Source: Mesobacillus harenae
Lineage (GTDB): Bacteria; Bacillota; Bacilli; Bacillales; Cytobacillaceae
NCBI RefSeq assembly: GCF_013343715.1
Contig: NZ_JABUNR010000011.1
Span: 1 to 64,000 of the forward strand
Reading direction: 5' to 3'
Length of the DNA stretch: 64,000 bases
Shown: positions 33,274 through 43,214 of the stretch, in pieces
Layout of the letters: the number at the start of each line of letters is the position of its first letter
How positions within the stretch are numbered: the first letter of the stretch is position 1
Program-made: the position numbers and the translations under genes
Notes under the pieces: model-generated
Told to the model about the DNA's origin: nothing
What the model saw: the letters and a program-made list of their open reading frames with translations, nothing else
The model's database searches: none

Positions 33274-33346
33274 AGAGACTTAGAGATGAAGGCCATAACA
33301 ATACCCTGGTTAATACAGGCTTTATTGTTGTGGTTTTTTTTATGGA
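33274..33346 (+). promoter_or_regulatory. GlpP antitermination leader of glpD
   Basis: AGAGAC-TT-AGAGATGAA-GG-CC (33274-33294) leads straight into a terminator: CCATAACAATA (33293-33303) pairs with TATTGTTGTGG at about 33323-33333, one G-T pair, followed by eight T. The box is shared with the ABC operon leader at 27805. glpD is a known GlpP target in B. subtilis, so this copy defines the likely binding element. Confidence 0.82.
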
Positions 33347-33367
33347 AAAATAGGAGGAATGTCTATT

Positions 33368-35008
33368 ATGAGTGAGTTTTCAGCATTACAAAGGGAACAA
33401 TTTTTAAAAGAGATAGAAGATAAATCATATGATGTGATCATAATCGGTGGAGGAATCACTGGGGCCGGCCTGGCATTGGATGCTGTGACCAGAGGTTTAA
33501 AGACCCTTTTGGTGGAAATGCAGGACTTTGCAAGCGGAACATCAAGCAGATCAACTAAGCTTGTTCATGGAGGCCTGAGATATCTCAAGCAGCTTGAGGT
33601 TAAAATGGTAGCTGAGGTTGGAAAGGAAAGAGCTATTGTATATGAGAACGCTCCCCATGTCACTAATCCCGAATGGATGCTTCTTCCTATTTATAAAAAT
33701 GGAACGTTCGGCAAGTTTTCAACATCGGTAGGCTTGAAGGTATATGATTTCCTTGCAGGTGTTAAGAAAGGTGAACGAAGAAAAATGCTTGGAGTGCAGG
33801 AAACCTTGCTTAAAGAACCGTTGTTAAAAACTAAGGACCTGCAAGGCAGCGGCTACTATGTTGAATACCGAACGGATGATGCCCGCCTGACAATCGAAGT
33901 AGCTAAAAAGGCATTTGAAAAAGGGGCTGAGCTAGTTAATTATGCAAAAGCAGAAAGTTTTATATACGAAAATGGAACGCTTGCAGGGGCAGTAATAAAA
34001 GACCAGCTTACAGGGAAAGAATATTCGGCAAAAGCAAGAAAGGTTATTAATGCGGCTGGCCCATGGGTGGACTCTTTGCGGGAAAAGGACCAGTCTAAAA
34101 ATGGAAAGAAACTGCAGCTAACCAAAGGTGTTCATATTGTTCTTGATCAAACCGTATTCCCGCTCAAGCAGGCTGTTTACTTTGATACTCCCGATGGGAG
34201 AATGGTGTTTGCTATCCCAAGGGATGGGAAGACCTATGTCGGGACGACTGATACTGTCTACACGGAATCACTTGAGAACCCGCAAATTAGCAGGGAAGAT
34301 GAAGCGTATATAATCGATTGCATTCACTTTATGTTTCCGGATGTGAAGGTAGCAATAGATGATATCGAATCAAGCTGGGCTGGAATTAGACCTCTTATCT
34401 ATGAAGAAGGAAAAGGGCCTTCAGAAATTTCGAGAAAAGATGAAATTTGGATATCAGATTCTGGCTTGATTACGATTGCAGGCGGAAAATTAACGGGTTA
34501 CAGAAAAATGGCAGAATCAGTTATTGATATGGTCAGCAAGCAATTAACTGAAGAAACAGGGCAGAGATTCTCGCTGTGCCAGACTAAGTATATGCGTCTC
34601 TCTGGCGGTGAGTTTAGAAGTCCTGAAGATTATGCTAAACACACAAAGACAAAGCAGGAAGAGCTTATATCGATAGGGTTTGAGTCGAAAGAGGCTGCGC
34701 ATCTGGCTGCTTTTTATGGAACCAATGTAGGACATTTAATTGAAATCGCAAAACGAATTAATCATAAAGGTAATTTGCCGCTATCTGTTGAAGTACCGCT
34801 CTTGTACTCTATTCACCGCGAAATGGCTCTAAAACCAACTGACTTTTTCATAAGAAGAACTGGTGCCTTACTATTTGATATTGATTGGGTAGAAAAATGG
34901 AAAAACCCTGTGATCGAGTATATGAAGCTATACTTAAATTGGGATTCCGAGCAAACAGAGGCTTACACAAAGGAACTAGAGGAGAGAATACTAGAAGCAA
35001 ACAATTAA
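33368..35008 (+). CDS. glpD: Aerobic glycerol-3-phosphate dehydrogenase
   Basis: FAD enzyme (546 aa) at the membrane that oxidises glycerol-3-phosphate to DHAP and passes electrons to menaquinone. The FAD-binding VIIIGGGITGAGLALDAVTRG is at about residues 23-43; SGTSSRSTKLVHGGLRYLKQ and SWAGIRPLIYEEG are family signatures. I use ATG 33368; ATG 33359 sits only one base after the GGAGG and is too close. A terminator follows 18 bp after the stop. No glpK or glpF is in the window, so glycerol kinase is elsewhere. Confidence 0.97.
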   Translation: MSEFSALQREQFLKEIEDKSYDVIIIGGGITGAGLALDAVTRGLKTLLVEMQDFASGTSSRSTKLVHGGLRYLKQLEVKMVAEVGKERAIVYENAPHVTNPEWMLLPIYKNGTFGKFSTSVGLKVYDFLAGVKKGERRKMLGVQETLLKEPLLKTKDLQGSGYYVEYRTDDARLTIEVAKKAFEKGAELVNYAKAESFIYENGTLAGAVIKDQLTGKEYSAKARKVINAAGPWVDSLREKDQSKNGKKLQLTKGVHIVLDQTVFPLKQAVYFDTPDGRMVFAIPRDGKTYVGTTDTVYTESLENPQISREDEAYIIDCIHFMFPDVKVAIDDIESSWAGIRPLIYEEGKGPSEISRKDEIWISDSGLITIAGGKLTGYRKMAESVIDMVSKQLTEETGQRFSLCQTKYMRLSGGEFRSPEDYAKHTKTKQEELISIGFESKEAAHLAAFYGTNVGHLIEIAKRINHKGNLPLSVEVPLLYSIHREMALKPTDFFIRRTGALLFDIDWVEKWKNPVIEYMKLYLNWDSEQTEAYTKELEERILEANN

Positions 35009-35025
35009 AAAACATAACAAATGGT

Positions 35026-35053
35026 GGCTCCTTACATTAGGAGTCATTTTTTT
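35026..35053 (+). terminator. Terminator after glpD
   Basis: GGCTCCT pairs with AGGAGTC (one G-T pair) around TACATT, then ATTTTTTT. Confidence 0.88.
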
Positions 35054-35383
35054 ATAGTCGGAAAAATGGGAATGGAGTATGTCGTGTGGGTGTGTGCTAA
35101 TACAATAGGGAAATCACAGTCTTTATAACGATATTACGAAAAACTCTTTGGAAGCTAACGTAATTTTATTAATTTATGTGTATGTTTATAGGCGCAAACT
35201 TCGGTAAGAGCAAATGCATGCAGGTAATTTGTATATTTATGAATTATAAAATAAAAAACAAAATATTTAAAATACTCAACTATTTATTTTATGTTACGAT
35301 TATTAGTGTTGTGTTAAGCAAGTTACTTAGTAAGCAAAAGGTGGCTGTATAAAGCTATCGATTGCTTGTATAAGTGATTAGCT
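35054..35383. other. Intergenic region upstream of putP
   Basis: AT-rich, with no supported gene. The stretch before putP has several partial -10/-35 matches (for example TTGCTT near 35363 and TATAAG near 35369), but no single convincing promoter. Confidence 0.5.
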
Positions 35384-35435
35384 TTAATCAAACGTTTGAT
35401 TAAGAAAAAGGGGGATTAATCAAACGATTGATGAG
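35384..35435 (+). promoter_or_regulatory. Tandem operators before the putP-like gene
   Basis: A perfect 20-bp palindrome TTAATCAAACGTTTGATTAA (35384-35403) is followed exactly 32 bp later by an imperfect copy TTAATCAAACGATTGATGAG (35416-35435). The CG centre with AAACGTTT is common for LacI- or TetR-type operators; it does not match the CcpA cre. The spacing is about three helical turns, which fits two repressor dimers on one face. No regulator gene of these families is in the window. Confidence 0.7.
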
Positions 35436-35475
35436 CCAAAATTTATAGTTAGGAAGGAGAAATGTGTAAAACGCG

Positions 35476-36975
35476 ATGGAAATAGCTACGTTAATTACTT
35501 TTATAGTTTATTTAGTCGGAATGTTGATCATTGGAATTGTATCTTATAGGCTGACAAGCAATCTATCAGACTATGTCTTAGGAGGAAGAAGCCTCGGGCC
35601 GGGGGTAACTGCTTTAAGTGCAGGTGCTTCAGATATGAGCTCTTGGCTGTTATTAGGTTTACCAGGCCTAGCGTATGCAACCGGAATTTCATCTATGTGG
35701 ATGTGTATTGGCTTGCTGATTGGTGCCTATTTGAATTGGAAGTTTGTTGCTTCAAGACTTCGGTCTTATACGGAGGTTGCAAACGATTCTATCACGGTCC
35801 CCGATTTTTTTGAAAACCGTTTTCGGGATAAAGGCCGTTTGCTTCGAATAATTTCTGCTCTTGTAATTTTAATCTTTTTCACCTTTTATGCCTCTTCTGG
35901 GTTAGTTGGGGGAGCACTCTTATTCCAGGAAACCTTCGGAATGTCCTATAATATGGCATTATTAATTGGTGCGATTGTTATTATTTCGTATACATTCCTG
36001 GGAGGCTTCCTTGCGGTTAGCTGGACTGATTTCTTTCAAGGCCTGTTGATGTTCTTAGCCCTTGTTATTGTGCCGATCATAGCGATCATTGAACTCGGCG
36101 GACCTGCCGATACAATTGATCTGGTCAGGTCAATGAACCCAGGATATTTAGATCCAATGGACTCTATGACTACCCTGGGGATTATCTCCCTTATGGCATG
36201 GGGGCTGGGTTACTTTGGCCAGCCTCACATTATCACTCGCTTTATGGCGATTAAATCAGTTGAAGAAGTACCAAAGGCACGTTTTTATGGAATGACTTGG
36301 ATGACTATTTCAATCATCGGAGCGATTGTAGTCGGACTTACAGGAATTCCGTATTTTGCAGATCAGCCACTAATCCAAGGTGATGTAGATCAAAGTGAAA
36401 AGGTGTTTATCTATTTTGCTGATGTTCTATTCAACCCTTGGGTATCAGGAATCTTGCTGGCTGCAATCCTGTCAGCAATCATGAGTACCATTGATTCTCA
36501 GCTGCTGGTTTCATCAAGTGCTTTAGCAGAAGATTTTTATAAAGCTCTCATCCGCAAAAATGCTGGTGATAAAGAGTTAGTTTGGGTCGGGCGCTTTGGT
36601 GTTATTGTGATTGCACTAATTGCGGTTGTCCTTGCCTATAACGGAAACCCCGAAAAAGGCGGAGCATCAGTCCTTGACCTTGTCAGCTATGCATGGGGAG
36701 GCTTCGGAGCCGCTTTTGGCCCAGTTATCCTTATGTCTCTTTACTGGAAACGAATGAACCGTGATGGAGCTTTAGCTGGAATCATTACCGGAGCAGTTAC
36801 AGTTGTCGTCTGGGAAAGGCTGACCAATGCCAAAATTATTCCATTCCAACTTTATGAGATTGTTCCCGGTTTTATCCTAGCATTAGCTGCTATCATTATA
36901 TTCAGCTTAATCGGAAACACACCGAAAAAAGCTATCCATGAAGAATTTGATGAAGCAGTCGAGAAAGATCTATAA
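35476..36975 (+). CDS. putP: Sodium/proline symporter (PutP/OpuE family)
   Basis: Integral membrane protein of 499 residues in the SSS family, with about 12-13 membrane segments. DYVLGGRSLGPGVTALSAGASDMSSWLLLGLPG (residues about 31-63) is typical of proline carriers, and the sodium-site part reads ILSAIMSTIDSQLLVSSSALAEDFYK (about 336-361). In B. subtilis the relative next to gatCAB is OpuE, used for osmoprotection; PutP is used for proline as food. The tandem operators suggest substrate-induced control, and rocA lies 8 kb upstream. Start ATG 35476 behind TAGGAAGGAGAAATG. Confidence 0.92.
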   Translation: MEIATLITFIVYLVGMLIIGIVSYRLTSNLSDYVLGGRSLGPGVTALSAGASDMSSWLLLGLPGLAYATGISSMWMCIGLLIGAYLNWKFVASRLRSYTEVANDSITVPDFFENRFRDKGRLLRIISALVILIFFTFYASSGLVGGALLFQETFGMSYNMALLIGAIVIISYTFLGGFLAVSWTDFFQGLLMFLALVIVPIIAIIELGGPADTIDLVRSMNPGYLDPMDSMTTLGIISLMAWGLGYFGQPHIITRFMAIKSVEEVPKARFYGMTWMTISIIGAIVVGLTGIPYFADQPLIQGDVDQSEKVFIYFADVLFNPWVSGILLAAILSAIMSTIDSQLLVSSSALAEDFYKALIRKNAGDKELVWVGRFGVIVIALIAVVLAYNGNPEKGGASVLDLVSYAWGGFGAAFGPVILMSLYWKRMNRDGALAGIITGAVTVVVWERLTNAKIIPFQLYEIVPGFILALAAIIIFSLIGNTPKKAIHEEFDEAVEKDL

Positions 36976-36990
36976 GTAGATTCAAGTATA

Positions 36991-37037
36991 AAGGTGACAG
37001 GCACCATCCAGTTTTCTGGATGGTGCCTGTCACCTTT
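36991..37037 (+). terminator. Terminator of putP made from a GGTGACAGGCACC palindrome
   Basis: Perfect 21-bp stem (36991-37011 with 37016-37036) around TTTT, then more T. The arm contains AAGGTGACAGGCACC. I recall this GGTGCCTGTCACC word as a frequent repeat in Bacillus genomes, and a half copy (GTGACAGGCACC) recurs at 51880-51891 in this window. So it is probably both a terminator and a member of a dispersed palindromic repeat. Confidence 0.85.
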
Positions 37038-37040
37038 TTT

Positions 37041-37261
37041 GTGTTTCCTTTATCTCAGTCGAAGCGTTCCAGTCCATACGTCGCTAAACGGGCGCTTCTG
37101 CTTTTTAGTGAATCTAGCTCCAGCGCCCAGCGACTAGTGTACTTCGCTCTTCTCCCTATGATAAGTCAACATCGAATCACTTGCGCTCTTCGTGTTTCCT
37201 TTATCTCAGTCGAAGTGCTCCAGTCCATACGTCGCTAAACGGGCGATTCCGCTTTTTAGTG
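37041..37261. repeat. Dispersed intergenic repeat with duplicated 70-bp unit
   Basis: Copies at 37041-37110 and 37192-37261 match at 66 of 70 bases; both run from GTGTTTCCTTTATCTCAGTC through CATACGTCGCTAAACGGGCG to CTTTTTAGTG. The 81 bp between them (TCTAGCTCCAGCGCCCAGCG ... GATAAGTCAACATCGAATC) looks like the intergenic repeat I remember from many Bacillus genomes. It codes for nothing convincing. Confidence 0.75.
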
Positions 37262-37299
37262 CTTGTCGAAAAAAAATTCAGAAAAATGTCTTCAAATTG

Positions 37300-37500
37300 T
37301 TGCAAAATATTTTTACTGTTATATAATACAAACATAAATAATTTTTACTGTATTATAACAAAGGGGTGAATCACTTAAAAGGCATTAGAAACAGGGCGTG
37401 GCCAATTTGATCTGAGGGTCGATTGTAGGTCTTGCCAGAGCAGAATGAGAAACTTTAAGTTTAAAAGATTCATTAATTAAAATTTTAGGAGGATGAGATT
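37300..37500 (+). promoter_or_regulatory. Promoter and leader of aceA with two direct repeats
   Basis: TTGCAA (37300-37305), 16 bp, TATAAT (37322-37327) is the best promoter. TTTTTACTGT followed by an AT-rich ATTATAA(T)ACAAA-like block occurs twice, at 37310 and 37342, 32 bp apart, and could bind a regulator across the promoter and start point. The leader of about 165 bases that follows has no element I recognise. Confidence 0.45.
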
Positions 37501-38784
37501 ATGACAAACGAAAGAGCTAAACAATTACAAGAAAGCTGGGAAATGGATTCAAGATGGAGTGGGGTTACTCGCCCGTATACAGCAGAAGATGTTATTAAAT
37601 TGCGCGGTTCAATTGAAATTGAACATACGCTTGCCCGACGCGGCGCGGAAAAGCTATGGAAGTACGTTAACGAGGAAGATTACATTAATGCACTTGGTGC
37701 ATTGACAGGTAACCAGGCAGTACAGCAAGTAAAAGCTGGACTAAAGGCGATTTACCTAAGCGGCTGGCAGGTTGCTGCGGATGCTAACCTTTCAGGGAAT
37801 ATGTACCCTGACCAAAGCTTATACCCAGCGAATAGTGTACCAGCTGTTGTAAAAAGGATTAACCAGGCACTTCAGCGTGCTGATCAAATCACTCATTCAG
37901 AAGGCGACGATTCTGTTGACTGGTTCGCACCGATTGTAGCCGATGCTGAAGCAGGTTTTGGCGGACAGCTAAATGTGTTTGAATTGATGAAAGGCATGAT
38001 TGAATCAGGTGCAGCAGGAGTTCACTTTGAAGATCAGCTTTCCTCAGAAAAGAAATGCGGACATCTTGGCGGAAAAGTATTGCTGCCTACGCAAACAGCT
38101 GTGAAAAACTTAATCTCAGCTCGTCTTGCTGCAGATGTTATGGGAGTGCCTACACTGGTTATTGCCCGTACTGATGCTAATGCTGCCGATCTAATTACAA
38201 GTGACGTTGACGAAGCAGATGCGCCGTTTATCACTGGTGAAAGAACACCTGAAGGCTTCTTTAGAACAAACGCCGGCCTTGACCAAGCAATAGCGCGTGG
38301 CCTTGCTTACGCACCTTATGCAGATTTAATTTGGTGTGAAACTGCGGAGCCAAGCCTTGAAGAAGCACAGCGCTTTGCAGACGCTATTCATGAACAGTTC
38401 CCAGGCAAACTGCTTGCATACAACTGCTCACCTTCTTTCAACTGGAAGAAAAAGCTTGATGATGCTACAATCGCGAAATTCCAAATTGAACTTGGAAAAA
38501 TGGGCTACAAGTTCCAGTTCGTAACATTAGCAGGTTTCCATTCTCTAAACCACGGTATGTTTGAATTGGCTCGCGGGTACAAAGATCGCGGGATGGCTGC
38601 TTATTCTGAATTACAACAAGCAGAATTCGCTAGCGAAGTACATGGTTACACAGCCACAAGACACCAGCGTGAGGTTGGAACTGGCTACTTTGATCAAGTT
38701 TCTATGGTTATTACAGGTGGAACGTCTTCTACGACGGCTTTAAAAGGGTCGACTGAAGAAGAGCAGTTCTCCGCTTCCAAATAA
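37501..38784 (+). CDS. aceA: Isocitrate lyase
   Basis: Glyoxylate-shunt enzyme that splits isocitrate to glyoxylate and succinate, allowing growth on acetate or fatty acids. It has 427 residues, normal for the bacterial enzyme. The catalytic signature [11 protein letters not shown] is near residue 183, with EDQLSSE before it and [11 protein letters not shown] and [10 protein letters not shown] after. Start ATG 37501 behind TTTTAGGAGGATGAGATT. No malate synthase gene is adjacent. It is closed by a strong terminator. Confidence 0.97.
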   Translation: MTNERAKQLQESWEMDSRWSGVTRPYTAEDVIKLRGSIEIEHTLARRGAEKLWKYVNEEDYINALGALTGNQAVQQVKAGLKAIYLSGWQVAADANLSGNMYPDQSLYPANSVPAVVKRINQALQRADQITHSEGDDSVDWFAPIVADAEAGFGGQLNVFELMKGMIESGAAGVHFEDQLSSEKKCGHLGGKVLLPTQTAVKNLISARLAADVMGVPTLVIARTDANAADLITSDVDEADAPFITGERTPEGFFRTNAGLDQAIARGLAYAPYADLIWCETAEPSLEEAQRFADAIHEQFPGKLLAYNCSPSFNWKKKLDDATIAKFQIELGKMGYKFQFVTLAGFHSLNHGMFELARGYKDRGMAAYSELQQAEFASEVHGYTATRHQREVGTGYFDQVSMVITGGTSSTTALKGSTEEEQFSASK

Positions 38785-38839
38785 CACTGTACCATCTTTT
38801 ATTGCTGTGATTTTTTCACCTATACTACTCCTATTTTTG

Positions 38840-38869
38840 CCTCCTCTTATATAAGAGGAGGTTTTTTTT
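38840..38869 (+). terminator. Terminator after aceA
   Basis: CCTCCTCTTAT and ATAAGAGGAGG form an uninterrupted 22-bp palindrome, followed by eight T. Confidence 0.93.
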
Positions 38870-38954
38870 GTCCCTGGATGGAAATTCTTTTAATAACACC
38901 TTTTTTATGAAATGATCATAAATAGTAATAGCGGTTTGTAAGGAGGCGGAGGGA

Positions 38955-39395
38955 ATGGATAAAACGAAGGTTGATGAATATTTACAGCAAGGCATGTACG
39001 GAGCTAAGCAGACTAAGCCTGATGAAAGAAGAAAATTCCTTAGCACGCTTCGTGAAAGGGTTGTTATTGCGCTGACCCAGTCAGAAGTAAGGACAAAAGG
39101 AATTCCGAACCAGGTTGATAATTTAATGAAGGAAAACAGAGAAGCTCATTTATTTTTAAACGGAAATATGGATTATTCTTATCTGTCTAAATACGTTAAA
39201 TTAGCAAAAAAACTAAGCATCTCCTATACACTTGTCACGAACCAGGAACATGATTCCGAGTTGGGGATGGTTTTAGCTTATGACCATGCCATTGATAAAG
39301 AAGATATCTATCTCACTGATGTTAAAACTGAGATTACCCCAAAAGCAGAGCAGAAGAAGGGCCTGCTATCTTTTGTGAAAAAAATATTTAAATAA
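38955..39395 (+). CDS. yueI: DUF1694 protein YueI
   Basis: Soluble protein of 146 residues of the DUF1694/YueI family. The conserved opening MDKTKVDEYLQQGMYGAKQTKPDERRKFLSTLRERV is seen, with ALTQSEVRTKG soon after. The function is unknown. In B. subtilis yueI stands directly before the pncA/pncB-like genes yueJ and yueK; here those lie 9 kb downstream, so the cluster has been split. Start ATG 38955 behind AAGGAGGCGGAGGGA. The C-terminus is basic. Confidence 0.88.
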   Translation: MDKTKVDEYLQQGMYGAKQTKPDERRKFLSTLRERVVIALTQSEVRTKGIPNQVDNLMKENREAHLFLNGNMDYSYLSKYVKLAKKLSISYTLVTNQEHDSELGMVLAYDHAIDKEDIYLTDVKTEITPKAEQKKGLLSFVKKIFK

Positions 39396-39520
39396 GCTGG
39401 ATTCATTAATAATCTGATTTGTTCTGTAAAGTGAATGTCTGAATTCTATGGCAGAGATGTCTGTTTTTTCGGAAAAGTATGCAGTATAATATACATGTAT
39501 AAACCAATTTCAGTTACTAC

Positions 39521-39552
39521 AAGCCTTTGGCTCTAGTCAAAGGCTTTATTTT
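39521..39552 (+). terminator. Hairpin terminator between yueI and gatC
   Basis: AAGCCTTTG pairs with CAAAGGCTT around GCTCTAGT, followed by TATTTTG. A TATAAT at 39485-39490 lies just before it, so it could instead be a short-leader attenuator of gatCAB. I recognise no T-box or riboswitch core in this stretch. Confidence 0.65.
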
Positions 39553-39670
39553 GTGCAAAAGAATCAAGAAGGAGAGGCTTCTCCGCAGAGATTCAAATTG
39601 CTTTAATGCAGCAAAGTTTGTTATTATCATTAGTATTATTAGTAGTTCGAACAAAGTGGAGGTGGCATGA

Positions 39671-39961
39671 TTGTCCAAAATATCAGCCGATCAGGTAAAG
39701 CATGTAGCCCATTTGGCAAGAATCGCTGTTTCAAATGAAGAGGCAGAAAAAATGCGGGATGAGCTGGAGAAGATTACAGCATTTGTGGAAAAGTTAAATG
39801 AGGTGAATACAGACGGAGTTGAACCGACTTCCCATGTACTCAATATGAAAAATGTAATGAGGGAAGATGTTCCTACAGATGGACTGCCGCGTGAAAAGGT
39901 ATTGAAAAATGCACCACAGCATCAAGATGGACAGTTTAGGGTCCCATCGATACTGGAATAG
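39671..39961 (+). CDS. gatC: Asp/Glu-tRNA amidotransferase subunit C
   Basis: Small subunit (96 aa) that wraps around GatA and GatB in the complex that amidates Glu-tRNA(Gln) (and Asp-tRNA(Asn)), needed because bacilli lack glutaminyl-tRNA synthetase. Begins [21 protein letters not shown], and has the conserved [19 protein letters not shown]. The start is TTG 39671, eight bases after GGAGG. First gene of gatCAB. Confidence 0.95.
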   Translation: MSKISADQVKHVAHLARIAVSNEEAEKMRDELEKITAFVEKLNEVNTDGVEPTSHVLNMKNVMREDVPTDGLPREKVLKNAPQHQDGQFRVPSILE

Positions 39962-39979
39962 AGGAGGGGAGAAGAGTAA

Positions 39980-41437
39980 ATGAGTTTATTTGATCATAAA
40001 TTATCCGAGCTTCAAGAGTTTTTACATAAGAAAGAAATAACCGTCACAGACCTGGTGAACGAATCGTATCAAAGGATTTCCGAGGTTGATGGCAAGGTCA
40101 ATGCCTTCCTGACCCTTGATGAAGAAAGAGCGAGAAATAGTGCTAAGTCTATGGACAAGCAGCTTGGCAACGAATCATCGGCCGGCCTATTGTTCGGCAT
40201 GCCGATTGGGATAAAGGATAATATCGTCACAAAAGGGCTGCGAACTACTTGTGCCAGTAAAATTCTCGAAAATTTTGACCCGATATATAATGCTACAGTG
40301 GTTGAGAAATTACATAAGGCTGATACAGTGACAATCGGAAAATTAAATATGGATGAGTTTGCGATGGGTTCTTCTAACGAAAATTCAGGCTTTAAAAAGA
40401 CTCACAATCCATGGAATCTTGAAAAGGTTCCGGGTGGTTCTTCCGGTGGTTCTGCTGCAGCAGTTGCGGCGGGTGAGGTGCCATTTGCACTCGGATCAGA
40501 TACAGGTGGTTCAATACGCCAGCCGGCGTCATTCTGCGGAGTGGTTGGTATGAAGCCAACCTATGGATTTGTTTCCCGTTATGGCTTGGTTGCCTTTGCA
40601 TCATCGCTTGATCAGATTGGTCCGATTACCCGTACGGTCGAGGACAATGCGTATTTGCTTTCAGCAATCGCCGGCCATGACCCGCTGGATTCCACTTCTG
40701 CTAATGTGAAGGTCCCTCATTTTGCTGATTCATTGAAGGGCGATGTGAAAGGCCTTAGAATAGCGGTGCCGAAGGAATACATAGGAGAAGGTGTCAACGA
40801 GGAAGTAAAGAAATCAATTAAGAATGCCATAAAAGTTCTGGAAGGTCTCGGGGCGACTTGTGAAGAAGTTTCCCTGCCACATTCAAAATATGCCTTAGCT
40901 ACTTACTATTTGATTGCTTCCTCGGAAGCTTCAGCAAACTTGGCTCGATTTGATGGTGTACGTTATGGCTACCGGACACCGGAGGCAGAGAATTTAATTG
41001 AGCTTTATAAGAAAACGAGAGCAGAAGGTTTTGGTGATGAAGTAAAGCGCCGAATCATGCTTGGAACTTTTGCGCTTAGCTCAGGTTATTATGATGCTTA
41101 CTATAAAAAGGCACAAAAGGTAAGGACATTGATTAAAAAAGACTTTGAAGATGTTTTTCAAAACTATGATGTTATCATTGGACCAACTACACCAACACCA
41201 GCCTTTGGAATAGGGGAGAATATCTCTGATCCGGTGACAATGTATGTGAATGACATACTAACCATTCCCGTCAATCTCGCAGGAGTACCGGGAATCTCAG
41301 TTCCATGCGGATTTGCAGAAGGTATGCCGCTTGGACTGCAAATTATCGGAAATCATTTTGGGGAAAGCACTGTGTACCAGGTGGCCCATGCGTTTGAACA
41401 GGCAACAGATTATCATAAACAAAAACCGCAGTTGTAA
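39980..41437 (+). CDS. gatA: Asp/Glu-tRNA amidotransferase subunit A
   Basis: Amidase-family glutaminase subunit (485 aa) that releases ammonia from glutamine for GatB. The Ser-cisSer-Lys catalytic set is in [14 protein letters not shown] (Lys) and [29 protein letters not shown] in two parts. The C-terminal [11 protein letters not shown] is also typical. Start ATG 39980 behind GAGGAGGGGAGAAGAGTAA, 18 bp after gatC. Confidence 0.98.
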   Translation: MSLFDHKLSELQEFLHKKEITVTDLVNESYQRISEVDGKVNAFLTLDEERARNSAKSMDKQLGNESSAGLLFGMPIGIKDNIVTKGLRTTCASKILENFDPIYNATVVEKLHKADTVTIGKLNMDEFAMGSSNENSGFKKTHNPWNLEKVPGGSSGGSAAAVAAGEVPFALGSDTGGSIRQPASFCGVVGMKPTYGFVSRYGLVAFASSLDQIGPITRTVEDNAYLLSAIAGHDPLDSTSANVKVPHFADSLKGDVKGLRIAVPKEYIGEGVNEEVKKSIKNAIKVLEGLGATCEEVSLPHSKYALATYYLIASSEASANLARFDGVRYGYRTPEAENLIELYKKTRAEGFGDEVKRRIMLGTFALSSGYYDAYYKKAQKVRTLIKKDFEDVFQNYDVIIGPTTPTPAFGIGENISDPVTMYVNDILTIPVNLAGVPGISVPCGFAEGMPLGLQIIGNHFGESTVYQVAHAFEQATDYHKQKPQL

Positions 41438-41450
41438 AGGGGTGAGAAAC

Positions 41451-42878
41451 TTGAAATATGAAACAGTCATTGGACTTGAGGTCCACGTAGAACTTAAAAC
41501 AAACTCAAAGATTTTTTCGTCAAGCCCGAACCACTTTGGTGCCGAACCTAACTCAAACACAACTGTAGTTGACTTAGGCTATCCGGGTACTTTGCCGGTG
41601 TTAAATAAAAAGGTAGTCGAATACGGAATGAAAGCGTCCCTCGCATTAAATTGTGAGGTCGCCGAACATACCAAATTCGACCGAAAAAATTACTTTTATC
41701 CAGACAACCCGAAAGCCTATCAAATATCGCAGTTTGATAAGCCAATTGGAGAGCACGGCTGGATTGATATCGAAGTGAACGGCGAAAAAAAGAGAATCGG
41801 AATTACAAGGATTCACCTAGAAGAGGATGCTGGCAAGCTGAATCATGAAAAGGGTTATTCACTGGTTGATTTTAACCGTCAAGGCACCCCGTTAATTGAA
41901 ATTGTATCAGAGCCTGATATCCGTACTCCGGATGAAGCATATGCTTATTTAGAAAAGTTAAAATCAATCATTCAATATACAGGTGTATCGGACTGTAAAA
42001 TGGAAGAAGGCTCATTGCGCTGTGATGCCAATATTTCAATTCGCCCTGTAGGTCAAGAGGAACTTGGCACCAAAACCGAGCTTAAAAACTTAAATTCGTT
42101 TAACTTTGTACGTAAAGGTTTAGAGTATGAACAGAAGCGCCAGGTTGAAGAAGTAGAAGCAGGTGGTGAGATCAGACAGGAAACACGCCGTTTCGATGAA
42201 GCTTCTAACACAACTGTCTTAATGAGGGTAAAAGAAGGCTCAGATGACTACCGCTATTTCCCAGAACCGGACCTTTTGGATGTATTCATCGACGAGAGCT
42301 GGAAGGAAAGAGTACGTGCGGAGATACCTGAGCTCCCAGACGAGCGTCAAAAACGTTATGTAGAGCAGTTGGGTTTACCTCTTTATGATGCGAAGGTCCT
42401 CACCGTAACAAAAGAGATGGCAGACTTCTTTGAAGCTGCAGTAAATGCAGGTGCAGATGCTAAGCAAGCCTCCAATTGGCTGATGGGTGATGTTTCTGGA
42501 TATTTAAATTCAGAACAGAAAGAACTCGAAGAGATAGCGCTCACTCCAGAAGCTCTTGCAGGCATGATTAAGCTTATTGAAAATGGAACGATATCTTCAA
42601 AAATTGCTAAAACCGTCTTTAAGGAACTGATTGAAAACGGTGGAGATCCAGAACAGATCGTGAAAGACAAAGGCCTTGTCCAAATTTCGGATGAGGGAGC
42701 TCTTGTTAAGGTTATCACCGAAATTCTTGACGCGAACCCTCAGTCGATCGAAGATTTCAAGGGCGGTAAAAGCAAGGCAGTCGGATTTTTGGTTGGCCAG
42801 GTAATGAAGGCGACCAAAGGCCAGGCCAATCCGCCGCTTGTTAATAAGCTGTTAGTACAAGAACTTAATAAACGCTAG
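41451..42878 (+). CDS. gatB: Asp/Glu-tRNA amidotransferase subunit B
   Basis: Kinase/transamidase subunit (475 aa) that activates the misacylated tRNA and accepts ammonia from GatA. It starts (L)[16 protein letters not shown], with [18 protein letters not shown] and [10 protein letters not shown], and ends with the tRNA-binding YqeY-like helical domain (about 330-475). I use TTG 41451 behind AAAGGGGTGAGAAAC, which gives the family length; other in-frame starts lie within gatA. A terminator follows at 42972. Confidence 0.98.
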   Translation: MKYETVIGLEVHVELKTNSKIFSSSPNHFGAEPNSNTTVVDLGYPGTLPVLNKKVVEYGMKASLALNCEVAEHTKFDRKNYFYPDNPKAYQISQFDKPIGEHGWIDIEVNGEKKRIGITRIHLEEDAGKLNHEKGYSLVDFNRQGTPLIEIVSEPDIRTPDEAYAYLEKLKSIIQYTGVSDCKMEEGSLRCDANISIRPVGQEELGTKTELKNLNSFNFVRKGLEYEQKRQVEEVEAGGEIRQETRRFDEASNTTVLMRVKEGSDDYRYFPEPDLLDVFIDESWKERVRAEIPELPDERQKRYVEQLGLPLYDAKVLTVTKEMADFFEAAVNAGADAKQASNWLMGDVSGYLNSEQKELEEIALTPEALAGMIKLIENGTISSKIAKTVFKELIENGGDPEQIVKDKGLVQISDEGALVKVITEILDANPQSIEDFKGGKSKAVGFLVGQVMKATKGQANPPLVNKLLVQELNKR

Positions 42879-42971
42879 GACAAGCTGTATTCTAGGTTTA
42901 ATTCAAGGCTCATCTACGATGATTGAAACAGTCGACTGCATTGTTTAAATAGAACAAATTTTACTACGAAG

Positions 42972-43002
42972 AAACTGATGGATATGGTCCATCAGTTTTT
43001 TT
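42972..43002 (+). terminator. Terminator after gatCAB
   Basis: AAACTGATGGA pairs with TCCATCAGTTT around TATGG, followed by T. About 95 bp after gatB. Confidence 0.9.
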
Positions 43003-43214
43003 GTCGATAAAAAATCGACAGAATATTTCCCGGGCAACAGAAGACTCAGCTATAAAAAGCATTTGTGGGTAAAAGGGATTGTGCATATTTCGACAGAACT
43101 CTTGTCTTTAAAGAGAAATTGTCAATTGTAGAAGGATTTTCGAAAAACTGAAGTCGATAGAACTTGAAAGAAACTAATGATGGAAAAGCTCTTTAGGGGA
43201 GGAGTAACTAAAAA

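Noticed and set aside
36991..37261. CRISPR array
   Set aside because: Only two repeat copies, too long (70 bp) with an 81-bp unique middle, and no cas genes; it is a dispersed intergenic repeat.
39521..39552. T-box or other tRNA-sensing leader for gatCAB
   Set aside because: No T-box sequence or specifier stem is visible; only a simple hairpin.
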